This document shows, one piece after another, positions 22,461-32,976 of a stretch of DNA of 64,000 nucleotides. Location of the stretch: the NCBI GenBank assembly GCA_017311315.1, contig CM029609.1:35896744-35960743 (forward strand). The letters are read 5' to 3'. The position numbers were made by a program, and so were the translations under genes. A model generated the notes under the pieces. That model made no database searches. It was not told the DNA's origin and worked only from the letters and a program-made list of their open reading frames with translations. The stretch comes from Dendrocalamus latiflorus (lineage: Eukaryota; Streptophyta; Magnoliopsida; Poales; Poaceae). Numbering within the stretch: the stretch's first letter is position 1; every line of letters starts with the position of its first letter.

Positions 22461-24310
22461 AATCATGGGTTTGTTTGGAACTTCGAATTTTATTTTAGTT
22501 TGCGTGCCGACCTTACCCTATTAAGTGAGATATTACACCTTATTGTTCTGTTGATTGGTTTATGATAATTTTAAGGTTTTTTCTGATTACAAGTTATACA
22601 TATATGATGAAAGAATACGAGTAGGTTATATTGGTGCAAAATAAAATTTTTCTACCACATAAAATTTTTCTTCCCATCCCATGTCATGTAGGGCTAACGG
22701 GTTTTCCATAAATATGCTAATAAATAGTATCCATTAGGGTTAGATGTGGCTTGTTGCTTCATCTATTTAACAGGTTAGGGATAGCAGTTTGCAAGTCTAA
22801 CCATTTTCCATCTTGTGTTTTAGGGTTAAGGTTAGAAGAGTTAATGCTGTAGTATGACCTCTTGTTCTCCATGTGGAGTGGTTGTCAAAACCTTCCTCAT
22901 GAAATAGCAATAGAATCAACTTTGTTCATCTCTCATAGAATCTTCTTATTTTGGTTAATTTACTCTTGATCTTATTGGTTTTGATCTCTTCTCTCCTCTT
23001 CTTGATCTTACTATATACCAAAGACGTGTAAGTGAGACCATATCCCATATATCCCATCCATAGGTACAAAGTCTTGCAAGATTTCAAAGTTGCTTAGTTT
23101 TAGCCTCATCTTGAGTTTGCTTGATCCTAAGGTTTTGGCTTCAAATCTTTGGGAGATTTTGCTTGATGTGATATGTGATAATACATGTAAAGCCATCCTT
23201 AACCCATGAGCCAATCATACGCCAAGTTTATGAGTTTTGTCTGGTTTTAGTGTAACCTTACTTGTTTAAGGAAATGTTACAACTTTGGACAAAATTCATA
23301 TGATCCTTAGATGAATTAGGTTCATAGCATCCTTGGCAAGGTATGCACAAAGTTTCAAATCATTTGGACTTGTGTTTTAAAGATTACACCATTTTAGGTT
23401 TTAGCTCAAGCTGATTTCCTGTTTTGAACAGAGGCGCGGTCATACCGGCCTCAGCCTTACGGTAGTACCAACCTGCGATCATACCGCTTGTAGCCTCGTG
23501 GTACTACCGGTCAACGGTTATACTAGGATCTCTATCGCAATAGTACCGGCCCTAGAGTTTGAACTCAATTTTACTTTCGTGCTTGTGTGAGTTCTTTGGT
23601 GGTTGGTCTCAACTGATTTTTCTAGTTTCCAATAGCTAGTGAAATGAAAATATTGGAATCCAATCTAGGGAGGTTGAAACTGAAGTCATTAAGCACCCGT
23701 TTTAATTGCCATATTGGATCCTACAGAATTGCAAAAATAGCATATTTCTCCTCTTTGAGTGGCATCCGAGCAATCAGTCTTTAGAGCGGCAAAAGTGCAA
23801 ATTATAGAAAACCTTATAACAAATATGCAATCCTCTAAAGACAAGCAAATGTGCAAATTCTAGAAAATCTTATAACAAATGTGCAATCCTCTAAATAAAA
23901 AATTCCACATTTCTACATGAATAGCCCCGAAATTTGGAGATTCAATCAAGTTTTATTAAGGCCATGTTTCAAGCACATAAAGTTTATGGGAGTTAATGTT
24001 GTTCTTATGAAATATCCATATAGCAAATAGGACTTAAATGACGGGGTTAGTGTGTAAGTTTATCACCCAAATGAAAAAAGGTTCAGGTATAATAGGCCTT
24101 CTTTGAAACATAAAAATAAGACCATCATCAAAGAAAAAACAAGATTACGTTCAAAAACACAAGTTTTGTTTTTATTCAAATTTTTAGAAAATTATAAGAT
24201 CTAATTGGAATGAAAATTCAACTTCTGCAGAAATCTAATTTTCCACATTCTAAATTGGGCCTAGCCGCCTAAACATGCATCATCAAGCAAACATGGCTTA
24301 AATTTTTCTG
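22461..24310. other. repeat-like intergenic DNA without genes
   Basis: No coding support. 22740-23600 has the style of a retrotransposon LTR, including a block at 23440-23560 with repeated GCGGTCATACCG, CGGTAGTACC and TGGTACTACCGG motifs, like those in the copia LTRs at 55330-55650 and 61380-61680. A 56 bp direct duplication lies at 23796-23907 (unit starts TGCAAATT and ends CAATCCTCTAAA). Confidence 0.45.
23796..23907. repeat. 56 bp tandem duplication
   Basis: Two copies starting at 23796 and 23852 that share TATAACAAAT(A/G)TGCAATCCTC. Confidence 0.85.
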
Positions 24311-24319
24311 AGGTTTTAA

Positions 24320-25260
24320 TCTGGGGAGCGACTAGCGCCCATACGTACTATAGAAAGCTTCCCATCATACGCTTCGCCCCATCGTTAGATCTAACTTGGA
24401 TTGATTCTGGCCATTTGATTTGTCACAATAAAGAAGCTTATCTCTGCTTGATCTCTGATCGTTGTTGCCTTACCAGAGCTCCAGCTTGTCGGATGAGGAG
24501 GAGACCATGGAAGACAACCTCCCTCAAGTATGAACAGTGGTGACCTTAGACCAACAACTGACGTTGGAGGTCAGGATACCGGTGCTAGGGCTTATAACGC
24601 TGGTGGTCATAGTCTGCTTCTAAGGAGAAGGCGTAGGGAGGGAGAGGACAATCTCTTGTCCACCGGCGGCTCGCTGGAGTCCCATCTTGTTGGAGGAGCA
24701 AGAGGGATAGAGGAGAAGGAACCCGGTCGATTGCAACAATTTTACAAAAGAGGCGCAACATTCATTATGAACATGCAATAAAGATTCTCCATGGTTGCAA
24801 CAACCAATCACAAACAAATATCTAGCTGCAAAAAAATAAAGCTTGCAAAAAATATCCAGTTGCAACAAATATTAATAAAGCTTGCAACAAAAAATCAAGT
24901 TGCAACCACTCATAGTGACAAAAAGGCAGCAACAAAAACACAAACTATTGCAATGAAAAATGATCCAGGTGCAACAAATCATGACTCTCACTGCAACAAA
25001 AAACAAACTTACTACAATATTATTGAGATTACACGCTGTAATAAATTCAAACACTACTTGAAACAATTGATAAAAGAAACTGCAATAAAAGTGAGCAAAT
25101 ACACACAACCAACTAGATATGATCAAACCCTCGTGGTTATAGTGGCCTCCTTCATGGTATCACTGTCTTCTCACCCCCAACGTATCATCCTTTGCTCGAT
25201 GTCTACCGCCCAGCCCCTACGATCTTAGTCATGCCAAATTTGGCGAGCTTTGATTGCTTC
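24320..25260. repeat. irregular TTGCAACAAA-rich repeat region, possible DNA transposon
   Basis: Between 24730 and 25090 short motifs TTGCAACAA, CTGCAACAAA, CTTGCAACAA and GTTGCAAC recur about every 20-40 bp in one direction. The flanking part at 24325 starts with GGGGAGCGACTAGCGCCC. This looks like the subterminal region of a DNA transposon, but no matching inverted end or target duplication was found by eye. No protein is supported: the frames at 24530-24781 and 24791-25228 have no recognisable domain. Confidence 0.4.
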
Positions 25261-25529
25261 ACAGAAAAGGAAAATCCGTGAGCTCAAGCCATAGCGGCCT
25301 CATGCGAGTTGGAATGATAGCACCTTGGGAGAGGGGGAGAGAGTGGGGGAGAGGGAGAGAGAAGAATTGGATTAATAGGATAAGGTATAAACAACTGCAA
25401 ATAGGTGGTAATGATGTATACATATAGTAGAATAATGTGGGATAAGTGGAAGGAGTAGGCACCCTTCTTGTTTTTTTCCCGTTGTATTGGTCACATGGCC
25501 CTATGGTTACCCTTTAACAAAAAAAGCCT

Positions 25530-25769
25530 TAGGCCCCATTTGGATCAAAGGATTTTTGTAGGATTTTTGAAGTTTTGCATTCCTTTGGAAAGTTTTGGCT
25601 TCAGGTTGTTTGGAACGGAGGAACGGGCAAGCCAAAATCCAAAGGAAAGGAAAAGATACCTGTACTTTAGGAGGAAAACAATAATGTTCTCAGATCCAAG
25701 GGAAAAACTTGCTGTGATTGCTCGAGAGAGAGAATGAGTGGACCAGAGCAACAGATAGATGTGATTGTA
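25530..25769. repeat. MITE-like fragment starting AGGCCCCATTTGGATC
   Basis: The opening AGGCCCCATTTGGATCAAAGG resembles the ends of widespread grass MITEs, with an inverted partial match in CCAAAATCCAAAGGAAAGG at about 25630. The right end is not found. The hAT MITE inserted just downstream. Confidence 0.35.
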
Positions 25770-25777
25770 CGTGTGGG

Positions 25778-26278
25778 TAGGGGTGCAATAGGAGCGGATA
25801 CAGACGAATATCGCTTATCCTGTATCCTATTTCATATTTTTTTCCTCAAAATTGGAGTCAGATATAGATAATGCCGGATATCCATTTCTTCATTCCATAT
25901 CTGTTCTATAATCTTTCGGACGGTCGGTCGGACAAAAATTATCTGCTTCTTTGCACATGATATTGGACAGTATGGTATAATCAGAGCAAACATGGAGAGA
26001 CTAATTACTGAGATGTTAAAGGAAGAACACTCAGTACTCCCGCATGTTTATATGTGACAATCTGCCTATATATTATCTTGTTCGTAGGTGAAGTCACAAC
26101 AGACTTCCTCATATCACTTGACATTCGGATATATACAGACAGATATCACTTATCTCGTATCCTATTCCATATTTTTCCTCGGAGTCGGACACGGATAGTG
26201 TCGGATACCTATCTACGCCTTCCGCAAGTCTTTGGTTGGTCGGACGGACGGACATTATCCACTCCGTTTGCACCCCTA
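25778..26278. mobile_element. hAT-type MITE, 501 bp
   Basis: Inverted ends TAGGGGTGCAAnnGGAGnGGATA at both termini. Flanks are CGTGTGGG (25770-25777) and CGTGTGGA (26279-26286), an 8 bp target duplication with one mismatch, the size typical of hAT elements. There is no transposase. The two arms also share a direct repeat of about 110 bp (TATCCTATTTCATATTTTT versus TATCCTATTCCATATTTTT, each followed by a GGA(G/C)TC.GA.A block and a GGTCGG repeat). Confidence 0.9.
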
Positions 26279-26286
26279 CGTGTGGA

Positions 26287-27628
26287 TCCATTGTCAGTGA
26301 TTTACAAATAAAATATGTGGATCCATTATATCCTTTCTCTCCTTCCTTTCCCCTGCCTCCTGGGCCTCTCGGCCGGCCCAGCCTGCTCGACTCCCTCGTC
26401 TTCCTCCTTGCTTCCTCCCCCTCCGCTTTGTTTGTTGCCGTTCGAGCACTGCGCAGTGTCGCCACCCCTAGTTTTCTCTCCTCCACAGGTGCCGAGCCTC
26501 CCTGTGGCAGCTCCGCCGCCTCTCTGTGCGCCTCCCCCTGGTCTAGGCTCCTGCTCTCACGCCGTAGCTCTCCGCGCGTCGCCCTTCCGTGATCCGCCAC
26601 AGCCGGTTGCCAACTTTGCCCCCGGTTTTGCGGTCACCTCCGGACCATTACCCACTGAGCACAGCATTGACTCCTCACCGCCTTGAATGGCTGCATTGAG
26701 TTTGCGTCACTTCCCGCCCAACCCGGCGACATCTCCATGCGTAAGCCTCACCCCGTGGCTTCGCCGCCGCGCCGCCATACCCGAGCTACAAATGCCTGGT
26801 CAGCATTGCTCCTTCCCCATGCACTATCACTCCTCAGAGCGCAGTGAATGTGCCTGGCACCATCCATACTTCCCCTCCGCCCTAGCCCGGCGCTAGCCCA
26901 ACCACGTCTGCCCCTCTTGAGTGTGCTACAGGAGGGAAGTACTACTGCCATACCTCGCCCACTCCCCCTTCTCGCTCTCCCCTGCAGCTATAAAAGCTTG
27001 GATGCACTACCAGGAAATCCCACACCTATTCCCTACTCGAAACCCCGAACAAAAATCGCTGCCGCCAGAAGCTCCTTCGGCCGCCACCATCACCAGCATG
27101 CTCTAGAGGATCCTGAGCGGCATTGTCCCTTTCCCTGAGCTCCTTGCATTCCCTGGGTGCTCCCAACGAGCCTAATTGGCCTCTCCTTTCTTGCAGCTCG
27201 CCGGCAACTGTATCTTCCCTAACTCCGGCCACCCCCGTTGCCGCCGACCCTAAAGGTCCTCGGTCAATTCCTCGCGACCGGAGCATCCTTGCCACCCCAC
27301 GAAGCTGTCCGTGCCAGCAATTTGAAGGTTTGCCAACTCGTCTTCCCCGGCGCCGACCGACCACCCCCGCAATTTGAAGCTGTGATGAGATGAGCCCTCC
27401 TTTTTCTTTCGCTATCGACATATTTATATAATGGACTTATTTGGCCTGATGGCCCTTTTGTAAAGCTTATCCCTAGGTGGGACATGTGAACTCTGGTATT
27501 GTATTATTATGGCCTATACCATGTATGAAATGATTCAGTAATGTATCTGTGAGCACTATCTACTGATACAGAGAATAGTGCAGCGGTATCACAGAGGATT
27601 CTGGGTTTGTTAAATCCAAGATCTGACA
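26287..27628 (+). repeat. gypsy LTR 3' part with TATA box
   Basis: GC-rich block 26330-27390 with a TATA box GCTATAAAAGC near 26988. It ends in the family signature GTGAGCACTATCTACTGATA, then AATCCAAGATCTGACA at 27628, matching the 3' ends of the LTRs at 5267, 14551 and 36392. The 5' end was not located. The many GC-rich frames here carry no domains. Confidence 0.65.
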
Positions 27629-28353
27629 CATATTCTCTTCTTCCTTTTGTCGACAGCAATGAAATGTGACGAATTGATGGATTGCTAGACAAGTCAAGTT
27701 TTCCTAGCTAGAAGAACTCCGGAAAAAAAAAGTTACCAAGATTCCTGCAGCAGGTGAATTTGCCCTATAGAACTAAATGAGCATTTTGTAAGTACGTTCC
27801 AGAAGAGGATTTTTTTTGCTGATTTTATGCTTGTTGATCACTACATGCATGATTTGTACTTGGACTAAGTTTAATTATTTTAGTAGTATATCGAAATTAT
27901 ATTTGTTCTTTTTTTTTACAAAATAGTGATGTGGCGGAGCACTTGTCTCGTGATCTCCCTTACAAGCTATCCGATGATATCTTCCTCACTGCAGGAGGCA
28001 CTCAAGCCATTGAGGTCATAATTTCGGGTTTAGCCCAACCAGGCACCAACATACTACTTCCTAGACCAGGTTATCCAAATTAGGAGGCGCGTGCCGCATT
28101 CAACAACTTAGAAGTTCGCCATTTTGATCTCATTCCTGAAAAGGGTTGGGAGGTTAATCTTGACTCCGTGGAATATATTGCTGACAAGAACACTACTGCA
28201 ATGGTCATCATAAATCCTAATAATCCATGTGGGAATGTGTATACCTACGAGCATTTAGCCAAGGTTGAGTTCCTTTACTTTGTTTATCTATTTAAATGTG
28301 TGTTATTTTTAACTATTTTTATCACGAGCAACTTATACTGACAATCTACTCCC

Positions 28354-28369
28354 GGGTGTAATTACACCC
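28354..28369. repeat. perfect 16 bp palindrome
   Basis: GGGTGTAATTACACCC in an intron of the aminotransferase pseudogene. It could be an end of a MITE, but no partner end was found. Confidence 0.7.
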
Positions 28370-28809
28370 TATATCGTATCTCACAATGTAAGGAGTATCT
28401 CGCGTAACGGAGGGTATGTACGTATAGTATACGAGTATTTAAGACCATCTAGGTGGTATGAACAATTTTTCAGATGTGGTATGTACATTTCTTCGACATA
28501 CTCCTTTTTATGTGCGTATATGAGGGTATTTACAAAATACGCTAAAAACTATGAACTCCTTTACAAGTTTTTTGTGTGGTTCACATTGCAGTATCTTATA
28601 ATTAGTATATGAATATATCTAAAGTGATAAAAGAGTATTTTAAGTTTGATTATGAGTATATCTAATATGAGGACGGCCAAGTATAGGCAATTAGAAAGAC
28701 AAAATGCATATAACAATATCTTTAAATTCCAACATGACTATGACGACTAACAAACATAGTATTTTGTCTTATTGTTTGCTAAATGCAAAAAAATAATATT
28801 TCTATTAAC

Positions 28810-29105
28810 TTAAATTTGGCCTTATGGCTATCGAGAAGATCATATATATTAATAATTTCATCAAACTGGACTTCTGTGCAATTTCCTTCTCTATATAGAA
28901 AACTAAAGAATCTTGAAGGAAGTCAACTCCATTTTGTTTCGAAAATGGGTCTTGATGGGTTTCATAGCTGAAAATGCTCGCTTAGTTGTTGCAGTTGACA
29001 TAGAAAGAGTTAGCACTAACCTTAGCAATATGTCAGCCATTGGATAAACAGAGGCTTTACTAGTCTTAACTGTTCCATTTGTCAAATCAGTAAGCGAGGA
29101 CAAAC
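28810..29105 (-). pseudogene. hAT transposase C-terminal (dimerisation) fragment
   Basis: The minus strand encodes RLVLTLSMSTATTKRAFSAM followed by a KTHFRNKME-type motif, the hallmark of the hAT family dimerisation domain. After a frameshift it continues DSLVFYIEKEIAQK. It lies where the middle exon of the aminotransferase should be and is a truncated insertion. Terminal repeats were not identified. Confidence 0.8.
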
Positions 29106-30532
29106 TCTTTAGATCAGAATGGCTACATACATCAAGCTAGTATTGCGGTAGTTGACACTATAGCTGAGCTCTCTCTTGGCTAGAAAAATATGTAATATAG
29201 AACTTCTCCACTAAAGTACGTATATCTGATATGTTGAAAGAGAAAACTCTTGGATCTAAGGATAGAGACTTGGTTGGATAGCGATATGCGACCCCAAAAA
29301 GATTTTACAAGAAATAAGGTAAATCTTTAATATCCTTTTCATATGCTTTTGTGTGAATTAATGTTTTCTAAAAATATACTAATTTTTTGTAGATCACTAC
29401 GTCAATTACAAACTTTCTTAATGTCTCAACTGATCCGGCAACTTTCATTCAGGTTAGTGTCTGGCATTTAGTTCCTATCTTCTTATTTTGCTTTGGTAGC
29501 TATTTCGTTGCCCACATGTTAAATGCTTGGCAAATAAATAGTATTATTGAAAGTCAATGGGTACGAAAAGTGAAAAAATAATCAAAATGAGTAAATCAAG
29601 ATAACTGAAATTTTCTCTTTCTAATTATTTATCTTCATTTGCTTTGACTTCAATAAAATAGATACACATTAAAAATAATTTCAAGCAAAATTTTGGAATA
29701 TAGTGAATTTACTATTATTGAGAAGACATAAGTTGTATTGTGAGTTAGACTTTGGGGTATGTGGTTGTTCTAGTGTCATCAAAAGTATGCCATATTCTTT
29801 TAGAGCAAGTATACCATATTTTATAAATACGAGAATTGAGTAATTTGATACTAGCCCTTTTAGACACTTATCTCGAGTGGCTTATTTGATTTCTTGAGAT
29901 TTTGATATCTTTGGTGTTTATAATCTCTAATGAATTTTATATAAAAGAACTAAATTGTGCATGTTTTAATGTCAAATTGATTAGGGCGCTCTTCCACAAA
30001 TTCTTGAGAATACAAAGGAATATTTTTTTAAGAGGATCATTGATTTGCTAATGGAAACATCAGAGATGTGTTATAGAGAAATAAAGGAGATCAAATGCAT
30101 CACTTGTCCTCACAAGCTAGAAGGGTCCATGTTTATGATGGTAATTTTTTTAAAATGCTATTATGGGGGTTAATTAAAATAAATTCAGTACTCTAAAATA
30201 AATTTAGGATCACTGTGCATTGGAATTGTTAAAATTTAGTGGATTAGCTTTTATTTTATAATAATCTTTTGAAGAATGATGTTGTAAGTTGAAAGTTATT
30301 GTAACAACTCTTCATGTTAACATCCTAAGTTTATTTTTGTTATTACCATGTAATTGTTATGCACAAACTATAATAAGGAAACCTAGAGATTTTCTAGAAG
30401 CTTGGTTTTTAATCATCTAATTTTGAAATAATGTAAATAGGTGAAATTGAACTTATATCTTTTGAAGGGGATCCATGATGATATTGATTTTGCTACAAGC
30501 TTGCAAAAGTAGATCGGTGATTTTATGCCCAG

Positions 30533-30906
30533 GTAGGATTGTACCTGCTATGTTAAAAAAAGACTACGTGTGGAATAATTCTTTTTTTTTGTATGGTCAT
30601 AGTGAAAATTAGATTTTATTTGATTACTAGGATTTTTTAATAATATAATATTTTATGTGTAAAAGTTTAAAATATGTTCTATTGTATTTTTGAACTAGCT
30701 ATTCAATTCTTATTATTTGCTAATAGTATAATTAGGCAAGCGGTGATTTTGTCTTGATAACCAATTGTAATGACTATTTGTTAGAATAGTGTCATGTTCA
30801 TGTTTTTAAGTGAAGACTAACAGGCAATATCTTTTTCATTTTTACATGTTAACATGATTGTGTTGTTCGTGTTTTTAAGTGAAGAACAACATGGCATATC
30901 AAGCTT
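30533..30906. repeat. AT-rich spacer with a duplicated segment
   Basis: The motif GTTTTTAAGTGAAGA occurs twice (near 30803 and 30870), each followed by a CAACA/CTAACA and GGCA(A/T)AT context, indicating a tandem duplication of about 66 bp. No gene is seen. Confidence 0.55.
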
Positions 30907-30929
30907 CACTACTACAGAAATCGACATTA

Positions 30930-31350
30930 CAGACGGTTCAGAAACGTCATCACAGACGGTTTTCTGAACCGTCTGAATTTATGGGTCAGTGATGATCGAA
31001 GGTTATCACAGACGGTTTTCGAACCGTCTGTGATTATTAGATATCACAGACGGTTTTTAATTAAAAACCGTCTGTGATTATCAGATATCACAGACGGTTT
31101 TTAATTAAAAACCGTCTGTGATATCAGTGATGATCGAAGGTTATCACAGACGGTTTTCGAACCGTCTGTGATTATTAGATATCACAGACGGTTTTTAATT
31201 AAAAACCGTCTGTGATTATCAGATATCACAGACGGTTTTTAATTAAAAACCGTCTGTGATATCTAATAATCACAGACCGTTTTTAATGAAAAACCGTCTG
31301 TGATACATATCACAGACGGTTTTTACTTAAAAACCGTCTGTGATATTCCT
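30930..31350. repeat. CACTA subterminal palindrome array, left
   Basis: At least eight copies of ATCACAGACGGTTTT, most joined tail to tail as a palindrome around TTAATTAA. A 138 bp block is duplicated (CAGTGATGATCGAAGG at 30987 and 31125). Confidence 0.93.
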
Positions 31351-31650
31351 TCCTCCTAAACCAAAATCTATTTCTGTTTATTGGCTAGCCTCAGGAAATG
31401 CTAGCCATGCCCTCTGAAACAAGCAGATAATCACAGACAAAAAACATACAATTCACACATCTCATTTGCTTTCAGGTACATTTCGCAGACATAAAACATC
31501 CAATTGACATCGCACTTCATCTCACAGACATAAAGCATGCATCCATTTCGCAAATCAATTAATTGAATTGAACTGAAATATCCATTAACAAATGCACAGT
31601 TACAAAAGATCTACACTGCATTTACACTTAGTGATAAGACCAATAGGAAA

Positions 31651-32976
31651 TCAGTGTGCGCAGTGGAACCGTCCTTCTGGCTGTATGACTTGAGTCAGCA
31701 AAAAGAACGCTAACTCTGATTGAACCTCTCGAAGCTCAGACTGTTTCAATGCAGTTGACGGGATTGATACAGCCTGTCGATAGGAATATCAATGTACATA
31801 TATATGTAACGTGATAAGTATGAAGTAATTATGGGAAGAGTGACAAACCTTGCGATTGGTGACCCTCGAGGAATCGAGGAGTAGTTCCATATGTTGGCAA
31901 ACGTAGTATCCACATGTGTTGCCCGGCTGCTGCTGGTGGCACTGCAAAAAATGGAATGTGTTAGTTCAAAAGGCATTAGTACCATCTGTTGCATAGGATT
32001 AATTAATGTGAAATAGCGAATACCTTAAAATCTCGAACATGTGTCAGCAGGCCGTTGGCCCCGCGCTTCGAGTCACCTCCCTTTTCAATGTACATCGCGA
32101 ACGCCCTACGTAATTCGAAAAGGTTAACCTTAATCATTCGGAAGGAAAGAAAGAGTACAATGTAGATATGTATGGGGAATATGTGCTTACCTATCGATTA
32201 CTTGGCCGACAATTGTGAAGTCCATTTTATTCTTACTTAGGGAATCAAGGTAATATACCTTGTTCCATTTTGGTACAATTACTATTAAAATCCAATGAAA
32301 GCTCTGATTGAAGGGCATAAGTACATAGTCCTTATTGCGACAACTCAGCAGGCCTGATGCAATGTACCTCTCGACGAGGGATGCCTCCACGTCGATGGTA
32401 GTCTTGGCGACCAATTGTGGGTCCAAGAAACCAGCTGATGAGTTCGATACTCTAGCTTTAATCAGCATGTGTCTATATATATACACACGAAAGCAAAAAA
32501 TTAGATATGGCATTTATCGGTATGACATTAACGGAGACTGTGATTGTACACACTTACAGCGTCCAGCATCGAACGATTGAGACGTCAAGAGCGTTGAGCA
32601 TGAACAGCTCGAATAAATCCTCAAAGGCGACCACGAATGTACACTCTTGAAGATTGTGGTGTAAATCTTCCTCGGAGAATTTGACAGTGATACTTGAAGT
32701 CCGTTCTCCCTCTGGCTTATTGGACTGCTGCATATACCACGTGTGCAATTGCATGCAACTATATGGTAGCTTTTGGAGGGCTTTTTGCTCGAGCAACGGC
32801 TCGCCAAGCACGAATTTGCGGGCCAAAGGGTGGTACGGAAGATCATCATTGGTCTTCTTTGCTTTGCCCTTGCTGGCCTTGCTGCCTCGGCTATGGGTCG
32901 ACTTCACGGAAGTCGACTTTGAAGGTAGCAGCGGTGCAAGTTGCTCTGGCGAGAATAGGGCCCGTGGAGATAGCAC
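31651..32976 (-). CDS. Ulp1-like C48 cysteine protease carried by the CACTA element
   Basis: Putative SUMO-type protease domain. Exons on the minus strand: 32976-32558, 32472-32191, 32105-32024, 31941-31849 and 31773-31651. All have GT-AG borders and phases join without a stop, giving 332 codons from the ATG at 32976 to TGA. Catalytic residues are in place: His in FHWILIVIV, Asp in YYLDSL, and Gln and Cys in CHQQQPGNTCGYYVC (Cys codon at about 31912-31914). The N-terminal part (LHTWYMQQ, then FEDLFELFMLNALDVSIVRC) is of the type that precedes C48 domains in plant transposons. The true start may lie upstream or the gene may be spliced to the transposase: its first exon overlaps the end of that frame by 73 bp in another frame. 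Fold and protease activity are inferred from motifs. Confidence 0.82.

Larger units (their letters stand above)
27927..30532 (+). pseudogene. broken tyrosine / nicotianamine aminotransferase gene
   Basis: Exon-like pieces with splice sites: 27927-28263 (LSRDLPYKLSDDIFLTAGGT, then ILLPRPGYPN, stop, EARAAF, ending NPNNPCGNVYTYEHLAK), a partial piece to 29318 (RLGWIAICDPKKILQE), 29393-29452 (ITTSITNFLNVSTDPATFIQ), 29985-30140 (GALPQILENTKEYFFKR, then CITCPHKLEGSMF) and 30441-30532 (VKLNLYLLKGIHDDIDF). These match PLP-dependent tyrosine/nicotianamine aminotransferases. NAAT members make the keto intermediate in phytosiderophore synthesis for iron uptake. Damage: TAG at 28081-28083 and 30510-30512, stops near 29255, one-base frameshift before 29318, no first or last exon, and the PLP-lysine exon largely absent. 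TAT versus NAAT cannot be decided by eye. Confidence 0.88.

Noticed and set aside
26236..27421. Several overlapping Pro/Ser/Arg-rich frames between the MITE and the aminotransferase
   Set aside because: Found in both strands of a GC-rich LTR with its own TATA box; no domain recognised.
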